From DAOUJH01 sp965116555 (GTDB lineage Bacteria; Chloroflexota; Dehalococcoidia; Lucifugimonadales; QGNO01): DNA of 64,000 bases. Shown here piece after piece: positions 1-8,096 of the stretch. The notes under the pieces were generated by a model that was not told where the DNA came from, searched no databases, and was given only the letters and a program-made list of their open reading frames with translations. The DNA lies in contig OZ220698.1 in NCBI GenBank assembly GCA_965116555.1, positions 1,550,001 through 1,614,000 on the forward strand, given 5' to 3'. Within the stretch, counting starts at the first letter, position 1; the number at the start of each line of letters is the position of its first letter. Position numbers and translations under genes: made by a program.

Positions 1-853
1 GGTCTCCTATGAAGGCGAACCACTTGCCTTCCACGGTCTCGGCGGAGTTGTAGTAGTCGATGGCCGCTTCGAGGCCCGCCAGGGCGCTTCCGGGGCTGGC
101 GAAGTAGGCCACCGTCGCCGGCAGCCCTCCGTCACGGAAGTTGTCCACCGCCACGGACACCAGCCTCTTCGTGAACTCGTCGGCATCGATGTACCAGCCC
201 GAGGCGAACAGCAGCCCGTCGCGCCGCTCCACCCACACGTTCTTCAACTCAAATGCGCCGGAACCAAGGCCTCCGTTCTCCGGGTTGCGGTACACGTAGG
301 ACACCCACTTGCCCTCCTCGGTGGCCGAGAGCATCTCCGGCCCGAAGTTGTAACCGTTATCGTCGGTGCCCACCCAGCCCTTGACGTCAAGGCCCCGGCG
401 GTCGGGGTCGGGGTGTGCGATGACCAGATCGTTCTCGTCGATGATGAAGACGTACCACTGGCCGTCCACGCTCTCCTCCCGGTTGTAGTGGGAGAGGGTG
501 GCTTCGAGGCCCTGGGTCTCGTACCGGGCGATGGCGCTGTCGACGAAGAACCGGGTGTAGTCGGCGGGGGTGGACCTGGGTGGGATGTCTGCGATGGCGG
601 CCCGGACGATCTCCTCGACCTCGCTCCTGGATAGCCCGGGCTCCGGCGAGGGCATCTCCGCCATGCCCTTGCTGACGGCCTCGTCCACGTCGGAGGAAGT
701 CACTCCGGGAGTAGGAGTCGGCGCGGCGGCCAGCTCCGCCCTGACTATCTCCTCCACGTCGGCGCGGGTCAGACCCGCGTCCCCGTCGCCGCAGGCGGCG
801 AGCAGCACGGAGGCGGCGAGCAGCAACGCCAACAGCGCAGCCGTGCGGCGCAT
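1..853 (-). CDS. Cache-domain lipoprotein, 3' end cut by window edge
   Basis: Reading leftwards from an ATG at 853, the frame stays open to the window edge. The protein begins with a lipoprotein signal peptide (MRRTAALLALLLAAS then a lipobox LLAAC), so it should be anchored outside the membrane. A linker follows with three similar short acidic segments (DVEEIVRAEL, DVDEAVSKGM, EVEEIVRAAI) separated by Pro-rich stretches. Next come Cache-like ligand-binding modules: one contains WYVFIIDENDLVIAHPDP, and a second begins at EGKWFAFIGD at the edge. Cache domains bind small extracellular ligands in sensors, but no signalling output domain is visible here. An in-frame ATG at 880 is an alternative start; 853 gives the better signal peptide. 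Confidence 0.75.
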   Translation of the reverse strand, partial: MRRTAALLALLLAASVLLAACGDGDAGLTRADVEEIVRAELAAAPTPTPGVTSSDVDEAVSKGMAEMPSPEPGLSRSEVEEIVRAAIADIPPRSTPADYTRFFVDSAIARYETQGLEATLSHYNREESVDGQWYVFIIDENDLVIAHPDPDRRGLDVKGWVGTDDNGYNFGPEMLSATEEGKWVSYVYRNPENGGLGSGAFELKNVWVERRDGLLFASGWYIDADEFTKRLVSVAVDNFRDGGLPATVAYFASPGSALAGLEAAIDYYNSAETVEGKWFAFIGD

Positions 854-883
854 TCTGCCGGTCAAACCTTCCCCTATCATTTC

Positions 884-2605
884 CTACAGCCCTCCGGGTT
901 CCGCTATCTTCAGCACCGGCGAGAGGGAGTAGAAGTGGTTCTTGTAGTCGGTGCTGGTGCCGGAGATTCCAAAGGGGCTGCGGACTCCCAAACTGTCGTA
1001 GGTGCTGTAGAAGAAGGTGCTGCCCAGCCCCTGGCCGTTCCTGGTTCCATCGCTATTGGTACCCGTCCAAATGTCGGTCGAGTACCCCAGCCTTCTACCC
1101 GCTTCGTCGGTGCCCGCCTTGGACGCCCACGATCCGTCATAGAAGTCCGTGTAGCTGTTGGCGACTCGAGCTCCCTCCAGCCAGTAGATGGGTACGCCGG
1201 TCCCCCTGGTGCCGGAGTTGTCTATGGCGTGAACGCGGTAGACGGATGCCAGGGCCCGGAAGCGCCCGCTGAAGTTCTTGAGAAGCTCGCTCCTGCCGGC
1301 CGCGTTCTGGACGAAGCTGTTGTAGTCGGCGATGTTCTTTGATTGGGCGTTCCTGGTGTCCGAGGTGACGAACAGCAGCCGGAAGCTGTCACCGGGCTTC
1401 AGGTCGGCGGAGGGTATGTAGGCCCATGACTTGGGAACGGTCCCCACCCCGTTCTCGTCAAAGGATATGGTTACAGCCTTCTTCTCAAGGTAGGTGGACT
1501 TCACGAACAACGCATCCGAGGCGACGCTCTTCCAGCCGTTGACGTCCGACACCGCGCCGTCGTTCATTGAGACGGTCACCGTCGTCGAGTCGTAGATGCT
1601 CTCGTCGTAGTCGGGCGTGATGGTGACGGCGTATGCGGTGCCGTTTTCCGCCCCCGCCGCCGTCCCGGCGCCGGCGGTATGGCGCAGGTTCGATGCCGTC
1701 CCGCCGACTACCGTGATGGCGCTCAGGGCCATGCCGTAGATCTGGTCGTCGTCAGGGAAGGTGATGGACACGTCGAAGGGGCCTCGCACCGTCCCCGTCG
1801 GCCCGCTGATGACCGGCTTGACCCCGGTGGTGCTCCGCACCTTGAGCAGGGGCGATATGCCGTATATCGGGTAGATATCCGAGGCATTCGCCTCCCCATT
1901 CACGTAGATCTCTTTCCCCGGTGTATCGTGATGCTCGGTTCCAATGGAGCCGACCGCAGTCACCCGGAGCCCGGTGTGCCACCACGCCGGGGGGCTACCC
2001 AAACCCAGGTTCCAGCCGTTTCCGTGGATCGCATGGGTGCCCTGGTGGGTGGAGCCGGTGAGCACTCTCTGAAACTCAATGAGGTACCAGCCGCCGTCGG
2101 ACTTCCTGGCTTCGCGGGAGTCCCAGCTGCCGTCGTAGAAGTCGGCGTAGTTGTCGGCCACCTTCTTGCCGGCAGTCCCGGCCCAGTAGATGGGGGAATG
2201 TTCCCCTGGGTCACCAACCCGCGTGCGGGTGTTGCCCCTTGCATCCAGCCCCTGGTAGACCGACACCAGCGCCGTGAACGAGAGGTACATGTGTTCGTGG
2301 TCCTTGAACATGCTGCTGGCCTTGGCCGCCTCACGGACGAAGGAGTTGTAGCGGCTGATGCCGTTGGTCGTCCCATCGATATAGCCTTCGGTTACGAACA
2401 TCAGCCGGAAGGAATCACCGGGGCCCAGTCCAGAAGGAATCCAGGCCCAGTTGCTCGGCACCATCTGGTGCGGGATGTCGCGGGTGGTCTGCTGGTTGGG
2501 CGCAGCGCTGACCGATGGGCTGAGCCCGGTGTTCGAGGTGGCTAGGAGGAGCCCCAACAACATCACGATGACGGCCGGAAAGGCAAACTTGGTGCGCAGC
2601 ATCAT
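884..2605 (-). CDS. Secreted two-module surface protein
   Basis: Product of about 573 residues. The start at 2605 (ATG ATG) follows GGAGTGAG, and a cleavable signal peptide (FAFPAVIVMLLGLLLATSNT) comes next; longer in-frame starts lack both. Two copies of the same uncharacterised extracellular module are present. Each opens with a Trp-containing segment and GDSFRLxFVT (first GPGDSFRLMFVT, second KPGDSFRLLFVTSDT), then has YNSFV, an IYW strand and YxDFYDGSW. An Ig-like segment (KPVISGPTGTVRGPFDVSIT) separates them. The same module occurs in the genes at 20539 and 24323. I do not know its function; adhesion or ligand binding is a guess. The gene is divergent from the fused kinase at 2868, and the 263-bp gap holds a repeat operator. 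Confidence 0.8.
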   Translation of the reverse strand: MMLRTKFAFPAVIVMLLGLLLATSNTGLSPSVSAAPNQQTTRDIPHQMVPSNWAWIPSGLGPGDSFRLMFVTEGYIDGTTNGISRYNSFVREAAKASSMFKDHEHMYLSFTALVSVYQGLDARGNTRTRVGDPGEHSPIYWAGTAGKKVADNYADFYDGSWDSREARKSDGGWYLIEFQRVLTGSTHQGTHAIHGNGWNLGLGSPPAWWHTGLRVTAVGSIGTEHHDTPGKEIYVNGEANASDIYPIYGISPLLKVRSTTGVKPVISGPTGTVRGPFDVSITFPDDDQIYGMALSAITVVGGTASNLRHTAGAGTAAGAENGTAYAVTITPDYDESIYDSTTVTVSMNDGAVSDVNGWKSVASDALFVKSTYLEKKAVTISFDENGVGTVPKSWAYIPSADLKPGDSFRLLFVTSDTRNAQSKNIADYNSFVQNAAGRSELLKNFSGRFRALASVYRVHAIDNSGTRGTGVPIYWLEGARVANSYTDFYDGSWASKAGTDEAGRRLGYSTDIWTGTNSDGTRNGQGLGSTFFYSTYDSLGVRSPFGISGTSTDYKNHFYSLSPVLKIAEPGGL

Positions 2606-2750
2606 AATCTCACTCCTTATTGCATATGTGTTCGCCCGCGCCGCCGCGTTGTCCGAAGCGCTGAAATGCGCTCGAACGGACTGGCATCGCGGCCCTTCGG
2701 TAGAGAAAGCACAGAACGCCAGAAAACAGTATGGGAGAAAGTGCATGCAA

Positions 2751-2800
2751 AATCAGTAAATACTCGGTAAAAATGATGGTGTAAATATCCGTAATAACTG
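2751..2800 (+). promoter_or_regulatory. Type A direct-repeat operator
   Basis: Consecutive similar elements (CAGTAAATACT, CGGTAAAAATGA, TGGTGTAAATAT, CCGTAATAAC) begin at 2754, 2766, 2778 and 2790, a spacing of about 12 bp. This resembles the roughly 11-bp direct repeats bound by PhoB/OmpR-family winged helices, the output domain of the adjacent gene. Close copies occur at 9201-9247 (reverse) and 15228-15283, both upstream of kinase-gene remnants. Binding is inferred. Confidence 0.6.
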
Positions 2801-2829
2801 GACATTAAGGCAGAGCGACGTGTTATACT
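2799..2829 (+). promoter_or_regulatory. Sigma70-like promoter of fused kinase gene
   Basis: TGGACA at 2799-2804 and TATACT at 2824-2829 are separated by 19 bp, directly after the repeat operator and 39 bp before the TTG start at 2868. The TATACTAACCGC segment recurs in the decayed copy near 9155-9175 (reverse strand), which supports its importance. Confidence 0.5.
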
Positions 2830-2867
2830 AACCGCGAAGTTACCAATCATAATGGCGAGGTGCATCG

Positions 2868-5276
2868 TTGAACCGAGCTGAGCAACCGGAAGCGAGTCCC
2901 GAACGCCAGGCGCCGGGAGACCGCCTCTCCCGCATGAGCCAGGCCAGTCTCCGCATCAACGAGAGCCTGGACTTCGACACGGTACTGCAGGAGGTGGTGG
3001 ACAGCGCCAGGACCCTGACCGGATCACGCTACGGAGCGATAACCGTTCCCGGCGAGACAGGGCAGCGGACCGACTTCATCGTCTCCGGGCTGACCCGGGA
3101 GGAGCATCAGGCGCTGTGGGAGCTGCCCCAGGGGTTGGGCTTCTTCGAATACCTCAGCCAGGCCGAGGCTCCCCTCCGGGTCTCCGACATCGCCGGCCAC
3201 CTGAGCGCGCTGGGGATGCCGGAGTTCTCGCCCCCAGTGCAGGCGTCCTCCCTGCTGGTGGCGCCGATGCGACACCAGGGGGTGGGCGTGGGCACCATCT
3301 ATCTGGCCCACGAGGCGGAGGGGCGGGAGTTCAGCCAGGAGGATGAAGAGACCCTTGTCATGTTCGCCTCCCAGGCGGCCCTCGTCATCGCCAACGCCCG
3401 ACGCTACCGTGAGGAGCAGCGGGCCAAGGCCGACCTGGAGACGCTGGTCAACACCACGCCGGTGGGCGTCGTGGTCTTCGACGCCGGGACGGGCGCGCTA
3501 CTGTCGATCAACCGGGAGGCCCTGCGGATCGTCGACGGGCTGCGCAGCCCGGACCAGAGTCCTCAGCAGCTACTGGAGACGCTGACCTTCCGGAGAGCCG
3601 ACGGTCGGGAGGTCTCCCTCAGGGAGTATCCCCTGGCACGGGCGCTGAGTTCGAGGGAGAAGGTGCGGGCTGAGGAGATCGTCATCCAGGTCCCCGACGG
3701 GCGCCGGGTCAACACCATTATCAACTCCACTCCAATCCTCTCGGAGGAGGACGGCGTTGCGTCGGTGGTGGTCACGCTGCAGGACCTGCCGCCCATAAAG
3801 GAGCTGGGCAGGCAGCGGGCCGAGTTCATGAGCATGGTGAGCCGGGAGCTGCTGGCGCCCCTGACCTCCATCACGGGTTCCGCCACAGCCGTCCTGGAGG
3901 ACCGCACCCGTCTGGACCCGGCCAGGACCCGAGAGTTCTTCAGCCTCATCAAGTGGCAGGCCGACCGGATGCGGGGCCTGATCTGGGACCTGCTGGAGGT
4001 TGCCCGCATCGAGGCGGGGACGCTGCTGGTGAGCCCCGAACCCACGGACATGGCCTTTCTGATGGGCCAGGCCCGGGCGTCGTTCCTCGAGAGTGAGGCG
4101 GGCAATCAAGTGGAGGTTGACCTGCCCCCGGACCTGCCCCAGGTCATGGCGGACCGGCAACGGGCGCTCCAGGTGCTGGACCGCCTGCTGTCCAACGCCG
4201 CCGGCCACTCACTTGAGGGGGCGGTCATCACGTTGAGCGCCCAGCGGGAGGACTCCCACGTAGCTGTGTGCGTAGCCGAACGGGGCCGAGACATACCCCC
4301 CCAGCCCCAGCCGCTGCTGTTCCGAAGGCACTCCCCGGTGGGAGGCGGAGGTGAGAGCGTCACAGGGGGAGAAACGCTTGGCCTGTCGGTGTGCCGGGGG
4401 ATCGTGGAGGCACACGGGGGCCGCATCTGGATCGAGAGGGACGGGGCGAGCCTGGGATCCCGCTACATCTTCACCCTGCCGGCGGCGGAGGAGACCGCGT
4501 TGGGACGAGTGGCACCGGTGGGCCTCCCGGCCGGCGGCCACCGGCGCGCCGCACGGGGCCACGGGCGCGTGCTGGTGGTGGACGACGACCCCCAGGCGTT
4601 GTGGCACATACGCAACACCCTGACGGAGGCGGGGTACACCCCCGTGGCGACCTGGGACCCTGAGGAGGTGGAGCGGCTCATCGCGATGGAGCGGCCCCAC
4701 CTCGTGCTGCTGGACTCGGCGCTTACCGGGGCCGACGGATCGGGCCTGATCCAGCGCATATCCAAGGTGACCGACGCGCCGGTGGTGCTGCTGTCGGGAC
4801 GCGGCGGGACCCCGGAGCGGGACCTTGCGCTGGCATTCGAGAGCGGCGCAGACGACTACATCGCCAGGCCCTTCTCCACCACCGAGCTGGTGGCCCGCGT
4901 GGGGGCGGCGCTGCGGCGACGGGACGGGCCGGAGAGGGCGCCGGACCGGGGGTCCTTCCAGTTGGGAGATCTGGCCATCGACTATGCGACGCGACGCGTG
5001 GCGATGGACGGCCAGGCGGTGACGTTGACCGATACGGAATACCGGCTGCTCTGCGAGCTCGCGGTGAATGTGGGGAAGACACTGAGCCGGGAGCGCCTGA
5101 TGAGCCGGGTCTGGTCGACGCGAGAATATGACGACTCGACCATGGTACGGGGCTACGTGAGGCGGCTGCGCCAGAAGCTGGGGGAGACGGCCGACAACCC
5201 TAGGTACATCTTCAACGAGCCTCGCGTCGGCTACCGGCTGGGTGAGGAGGGGCAGCGGGAGCAGTTGCAATCGTAA
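2868..5276 (+). CDS. Fused GAF-PAS-kinase-receiver-winged-helix protein with degenerate kinase
   Basis: Product of 802 residues starting at TTG 2868 after GGCGAGGTG. Order: GAF (about 25-180), PAS-like (190-310), HisKA/HATPase (315-540), receiver (570-690), OmpR-type winged helix (700-795). It looks like a sensor kinase and its DNA-binding regulator in one chain. The H-box reads SRELLAPL where both intact paralogues have SHELR.PL, so the phospho-accepting His is Arg326 (codon cgg, not cac). The ATP-lid motif reads ERGRDI instead of DxGxG, and GLGLA is LGLSV. The receiver keeps Asp616 (LLDSAL), but the conserved Lys of KPF is Arg667 (ARPF). Autokinase activity therefore looks lost while DNA binding may persist. 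It is divergent from the secreted-protein gene at 2605. Confidence 0.9.
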   Translation: MNRAEQPEASPERQAPGDRLSRMSQASLRINESLDFDTVLQEVVDSARTLTGSRYGAITVPGETGQRTDFIVSGLTREEHQALWELPQGLGFFEYLSQAEAPLRVSDIAGHLSALGMPEFSPPVQASSLLVAPMRHQGVGVGTIYLAHEAEGREFSQEDEETLVMFASQAALVIANARRYREEQRAKADLETLVNTTPVGVVVFDAGTGALLSINREALRIVDGLRSPDQSPQQLLETLTFRRADGREVSLREYPLARALSSREKVRAEEIVIQVPDGRRVNTIINSTPILSEEDGVASVVVTLQDLPPIKELGRQRAEFMSMVSRELLAPLTSITGSATAVLEDRTRLDPARTREFFSLIKWQADRMRGLIWDLLEVARIEAGTLLVSPEPTDMAFLMGQARASFLESEAGNQVEVDLPPDLPQVMADRQRALQVLDRLLSNAAGHSLEGAVITLSAQREDSHVAVCVAERGRDIPPQPQPLLFRRHSPVGGGGESVTGGETLGLSVCRGIVEAHGGRIWIERDGASLGSRYIFTLPAAEETALGRVAPVGLPAGGHRRAARGHGRVLVVDDDPQALWHIRNTLTEAGYTPVATWDPEEVERLIAMERPHLVLLDSALTGADGSGLIQRISKVTDAPVVLLSGRGGTPERDLALAFESGADDYIARPFSTTELVARVGAALRRRDGPERAPDRGSFQLGDLAIDYATRRVAMDGQAVTLTDTEYRLLCELAVNVGKTLSRERLMSRVWSTREYDDSTMVRGYVRRLRQKLGETADNPRYIFNEPRVGYRLGEEGQREQLQS

Positions 5277-5358
5277 TCTGACACGCTCCCGTCAAGTTGG
5301 TCTAAAGAGTCCGTGAAGAATCATGCCCAAGAACCTGTAAAACAAGAAGGAGACGGAA

Positions 5359-5544
5359 ATGGTAGAACTGACGGCGTACTCGCTAAAGCTGAGGAAGATG
5401 GTGGCTATCAAGGACCCGGAGCTGGTAACCCTGAAGAATGGTCGGAAGGCCGTCCGCGGTGTCGCGGCAGAAGATCCGTCCAGCAAGGTCATCAGAATAG
5501 TGAGCGACAAACAGGCGGAGGAGATTCGAAGGATGCTCGACTGA
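5359..5544 (+). CDS. DUF5679-like small protein lacking its cysteines
   Basis: A 61-residue protein with AAGGAGACGGAA before ATG 5359. The core AYSLKLR...KDPELVTLKNGRKA aligns with the 47-residue protein at 46827-46970, which has AYCVKCR...NPQAITMQNGRPA and CPVC. All four putative zinc-binding Cys of that family are replaced here (Ser, Leu and a VAAEDP segment). A charged tail SDKQAEEIRRMLD is added. Fold conservation without metal is inferred. It stands alone between a kinase gene and remnant sequence. Confidence 0.55.
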   Translation: MVELTAYSLKLRKMVAIKDPELVTLKNGRKAVRGVAAEDPSSKVIRIVSDKQAEEIRRMLD

Positions 5545-5595
5545 CCAGCGCGGACTTCGGCGTGACGCGCCGGAAAGGAAGCCGCTCTGGGAGTA

Positions 5596-5666
5596 TTGAC
5601 CGATACGGAGTACCGGCTGCTCTGCGAGCTTGCGGTGAATGCAGGAAAGACACTGAGCACGGAGCG
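5596..5666 (+). pseudogene. Displaced winged-helix fragment of kinase gene
   Basis: About 70 bp closely match 5027-5097, the winged-helix part of the gene at 2868 (TDTEYRLLCELAVN in that gene). It has no start, no domain context and no continuation. It is a duplicated scrap about 500 bp downstream of its source. Confidence 0.7.
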
Positions 5667-5707
5667 TACTTACCTTATGGGTGGAGGAGGATGTGACCGT
5701 GGGACAT

Positions 5708-5745
5708 GATCACCTGCCGCTGTGGATTCGGCTGCCCCCCGCCCA
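5708..5745 (+). pseudogene. Scrap of EEP nuclease C-terminus
   Basis: The segment reads DHLPLWIRLP in one frame and matches the last codons of the EEP-family gene ending at 46084 (SDHLPLWIRLPLP), followed in both places by a similar stop-proximal sequence. Only about 35 bp are shared, so this is weaker than the neighbouring kinase scrap. Confidence 0.45.
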
Positions 5746-5795
5746 CTCGCTGAGCCGCCGATCTGGCCCGCAGTCGGGGAAGGAGGGTAGCCAAG

Positions 5796-6422
5796 ATGGA
5801 TAATGGACCTCAAGGGGGCCGGGCCATAGACCTCTGGCGGGCAGTCGCACAGACCGACGAGCTGGTGGATTTCTTCACCGGGATGTTCGACGTCATCGGC
5901 ATCACCATCGAAGAGACCGGGGAGGAGCTCACCGTGAGAGTGGGCGAGGGCAGGATTCACATTGAACCGGGCCTGCCGGAGAAGTGCGATTTCCTGGTGC
6001 CGCTAAAGATGGAGAACGTGACCAACATGGTGAGCCACGCGGCGGACGGCAGGCTGAACGAGTTCGAGACGTGGCGGGTAGCCTCAGTCCTGTTCACGCC
6101 CATGACCCGCGAGACTCTCAAGAACCCCATCATGTCCAGGGGCATGCTGCGGAGGCTGGCGAGGGTGGAGGACCTGATCCACGTTCGGCTGGTCGGCCCG
6201 GAAGCGGAGCAGGTCGCCAGTCATACGCTGGTGTTCGCCAGCGGCCAGTGGCTGGTCATCGAGGGCCTGCACGGACTGGCCAGGAGAACGTTCACGATGA
6301 CCGGGGAGGAGTGCGTCACCTACCAGAAGCAGGTCTTCAAGGCGATGAAGTCGAACAGCATCCTGGGTTGGCTGAGATTCGCCCGCTGGTACGTCAAGTG
6401 GCGACCCAGCTCCTCCGCCTGA
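5796..6422 (+). CDS. Hypothetical protein, possibly SCP2-like
   Basis: A 208-residue soluble protein starting at ATG 5796 after AAGGAGGGTAGCCAAG. No signal peptide or membrane segment is seen. The middle (TGEELTVRVGEGRIHIEPG then a VPLKMENVTNMV helix and FTPMTRETL) loosely resembles the alternating strand/helix pattern of sterol-carrier-protein-2-like folds, but I cannot assign a family with certainty. It precedes the SDR-type gene at 6506 by 83 bp and may be co-transcribed with it. Confidence 0.65.
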   Translation: MDNGPQGGRAIDLWRAVAQTDELVDFFTGMFDVIGITIEETGEELTVRVGEGRIHIEPGLPEKCDFLVPLKMENVTNMVSHAADGRLNEFETWRVASVLFTPMTRETLKNPIMSRGMLRRLARVEDLIHVRLVGPEAEQVASHTLVFASGQWLVIEGLHGLARRTFTMTGEECVTYQKQVFKAMKSNSILGWLRFARWYVKWRPSSSA

Positions 6423-6505
6423 TGACATTCCACGTACTTAGCCGCCGCCAACATCTCCCTGAGCATGGGAGTGCACATACCTGATATATGAAGGAGGATT
6501 CGACC

Positions 6506-7432
6506 GTGGGACACGCCGACCTGGCCGTCGTGACCGGCGCCTTCGGCTACACGGGCGGCTACGTGACGCGGAGGCTGATTGGCGAGGGCGTCCGTGTGAG
6601 GACGCTGAGCCGCCGACCGGCTGGGGCGAACCCTCTCGGCGAACTGGTGGAGACGGTACCCCTGGACTTTTCGGACCCGGCGAGGCTGCGCCGCTCAATG
6701 GAGGGAGCGGGAGTCCTCTACAACACCTACTGGATTCGCTATGCACGCGGGCGAATCACCTTCGATCACGCCGTGGAGAATACCAGGACGCTGTTCGATG
6801 CCGCCGTCCGAGCCGGCGTCGGCAGGATCGTCCATTTCTCAGTGTCGAACCCCTCCCACGACTCCGAGTTGCCATACTTCAGGGGCAAAACGCAGGTGGA
6901 AGACATGCTGAAGGATCTCGGTGTCCACTACGCGGTCATCAGGCCAACCCTGGTATACGGCGACGGCGACCTGCTGCTCAACAACATGGCCTGGGCACTG
7001 CGCCGCTTTCCGGTCTTTCCTGTTTATGGTAAGGGGGACTACCCGGTCCAGCCCGTCTATGCCAAGGATCTTGCGGCCCAGGCGGTGGAGGCCGGTTCAC
7101 AGCATTTGAACTTGGTGGTCGACGCGGCCGGACCTGAGACGTTCTCCTTCGAGGAGCTGCTCCGCCTGCTGTCTTCAGCGATGGGCGTCCGTGCACGGCT
7201 GGTGCACACGCCACCGTGGCTGGGCCTCGGCTTGACCCAACTGGCCGGCCTTCTAAAGGGAGACCTCGCGCTCACCCGCGACGAGGTTGTTGGACTCATG
7301 GCCGGGCTGCTGACTTCAGAGGCCACGCCGACCGGCACGACTAGGCTGAGCGACTGGCTCAGAGACAACGCCGACGGACTAGGGAGGAGATACATCTCCG
7401 AGCTGCGGCGCAACTTTCGCTTGCGCCGGTGA
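6506..7432 (+). CDS. NAD(P)-binding SDR/NmrA-type protein
   Basis: About 308 residues. I choose GTG 6506 because AAGGAGG lies at 6491-6497 with 8-bp spacing; the ATG at 6488 has no ribosome site. The N-terminus is a Rossmann fold with an atypical-SDR dinucleotide motif (VVTGAFGYTGGYVTRRL). LSRRP follows the second strand, as in NADP-preferring members. IVHFSVSNPSHD and VIRPTLVYGDGD fit the NmrA/NDUFA9-like group, which often lacks the classical YxxxK catalytic pair. The role may be redox sensing or quinone/cofactor handling; the substrate is unknown. It is the last gene before a 450-bp stretch without a convincing gene. Confidence 0.8.
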   Translation: MGHADLAVVTGAFGYTGGYVTRRLIGEGVRVRTLSRRPAGANPLGELVETVPLDFSDPARLRRSMEGAGVLYNTYWIRYARGRITFDHAVENTRTLFDAAVRAGVGRIVHFSVSNPSHDSELPYFRGKTQVEDMLKDLGVHYAVIRPTLVYGDGDLLLNNMAWALRRFPVFPVYGKGDYPVQPVYAKDLAAQAVEAGSQHLNLVVDAAGPETFSFEELLRLLSSAMGVRARLVHTPPWLGLGLTQLAGLLKGDLALTRDEVVGLMAGLLTSEATPTGTTRLSDWLRDNADGLGRRYISELRRNFRLRR

Positions 7433-7877
7433 AGGAGCGGCTGCAAGGAACAGGGCTAGGGTCGTTCACATTGACTCGACACCAGTCGAAAGTCATGGTG
7501 CCCACCGTCGATCAGAGACTATAATGCCCCGAGCCACAGTTCAAAAACGGTTCTGTCTATCGTCAAAATAGCCCCAGCACCGCTTACGGTAGATACCGCC
7601 GTCTTCGAGATGTCGCTCGGCAGCCTGTCGGCGCACCAGGGACTCGCGATTCCTTAGTGTGACGCGTAGGACGGAGGGACGGCAAGGGCGTCCCTCTGGA
7701 CCTGATCTGACGGTAGGCAGCCCCATCTCCTGAGATGTAGTTGGAGGCTCTGTGAGTCTACCGAGTCTACCTGTCCAATATGCAGGTCTGCTGTCGCTCC
7801 ATTGTGACAGGGCGGCAAGCGTCGCACATCTCTCCTAGCCTGATCGTCGTGCCTCGATTCCCATCCTCTTCACAAAC
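7433..7877. other. Intergenic stretch, no supported gene
   Basis: The longest frames here are short and lack ribosome sites and recognisable motifs. No RNA gene, terminator or repeat was recognised. Confidence 0.4.
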
Positions 7878-7895
7878 TGTACGGTACATCGTACA
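7878..7895 (+). promoter_or_regulatory. Palindromic operator of toxin-antitoxin remnant
   Basis: TGTACGGTACATCGTACA contains inverted TGTAC/GTACA half-sites and ends at the remnant toxin start. This fits the operator of a self-regulating type II toxin-antitoxin operon. Confidence 0.5.
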
Positions 7896-8096
7896 ATGAG
7901 ATCAGTACACGATCCTGCGCAGCGCAACGTTCGACCGATGGCTGGGCAGGCTACGGGACCGTCAGGCGGTGAACCGCATCGTCGCCAGGCTGCTGGCAGC
8001 CGAGGATGGACATCTCGGAGACGTGAGACCCGTTGGCGATGGCGTGTCCGAGCGCGGGCCAGAGAATGGCTACGGAATGGAGGAGCTAATGTCTGA
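7896..8096 (+). pseudogene. RelE/HigB-type toxin remnant with internal deletion
   Basis: One frame reads FDRWLGRLRDRQAVNRI then GHLGDVRPVGDGVSE, the conserved N-terminal half of addiction-module killer proteins of the COG3657 kind. The initiating ATG at 7896 is out of frame with it (one base off). After GVSE the expected catalytic strands are missing; another frame resumes with RAREWLRNGGANV and stops at 8096, overlapping the antitoxin start as intact modules do. A frameshift plus a deletion of roughly 35 codons would explain this. The toxin should be inactive. Confidence 0.75.

Noticed and set aside
6488..6505. ATG 6488 as start of the SDR-type gene
   Set aside because: The AAGGAGG lies after this ATG and is correctly placed for GTG 6506 instead.
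7541..7726. Reverse frame of 61 codons between the SDR-type gene and the toxin remnant
   Set aside because: No ribosome site, no recognisable motif, and basic low-information composition.
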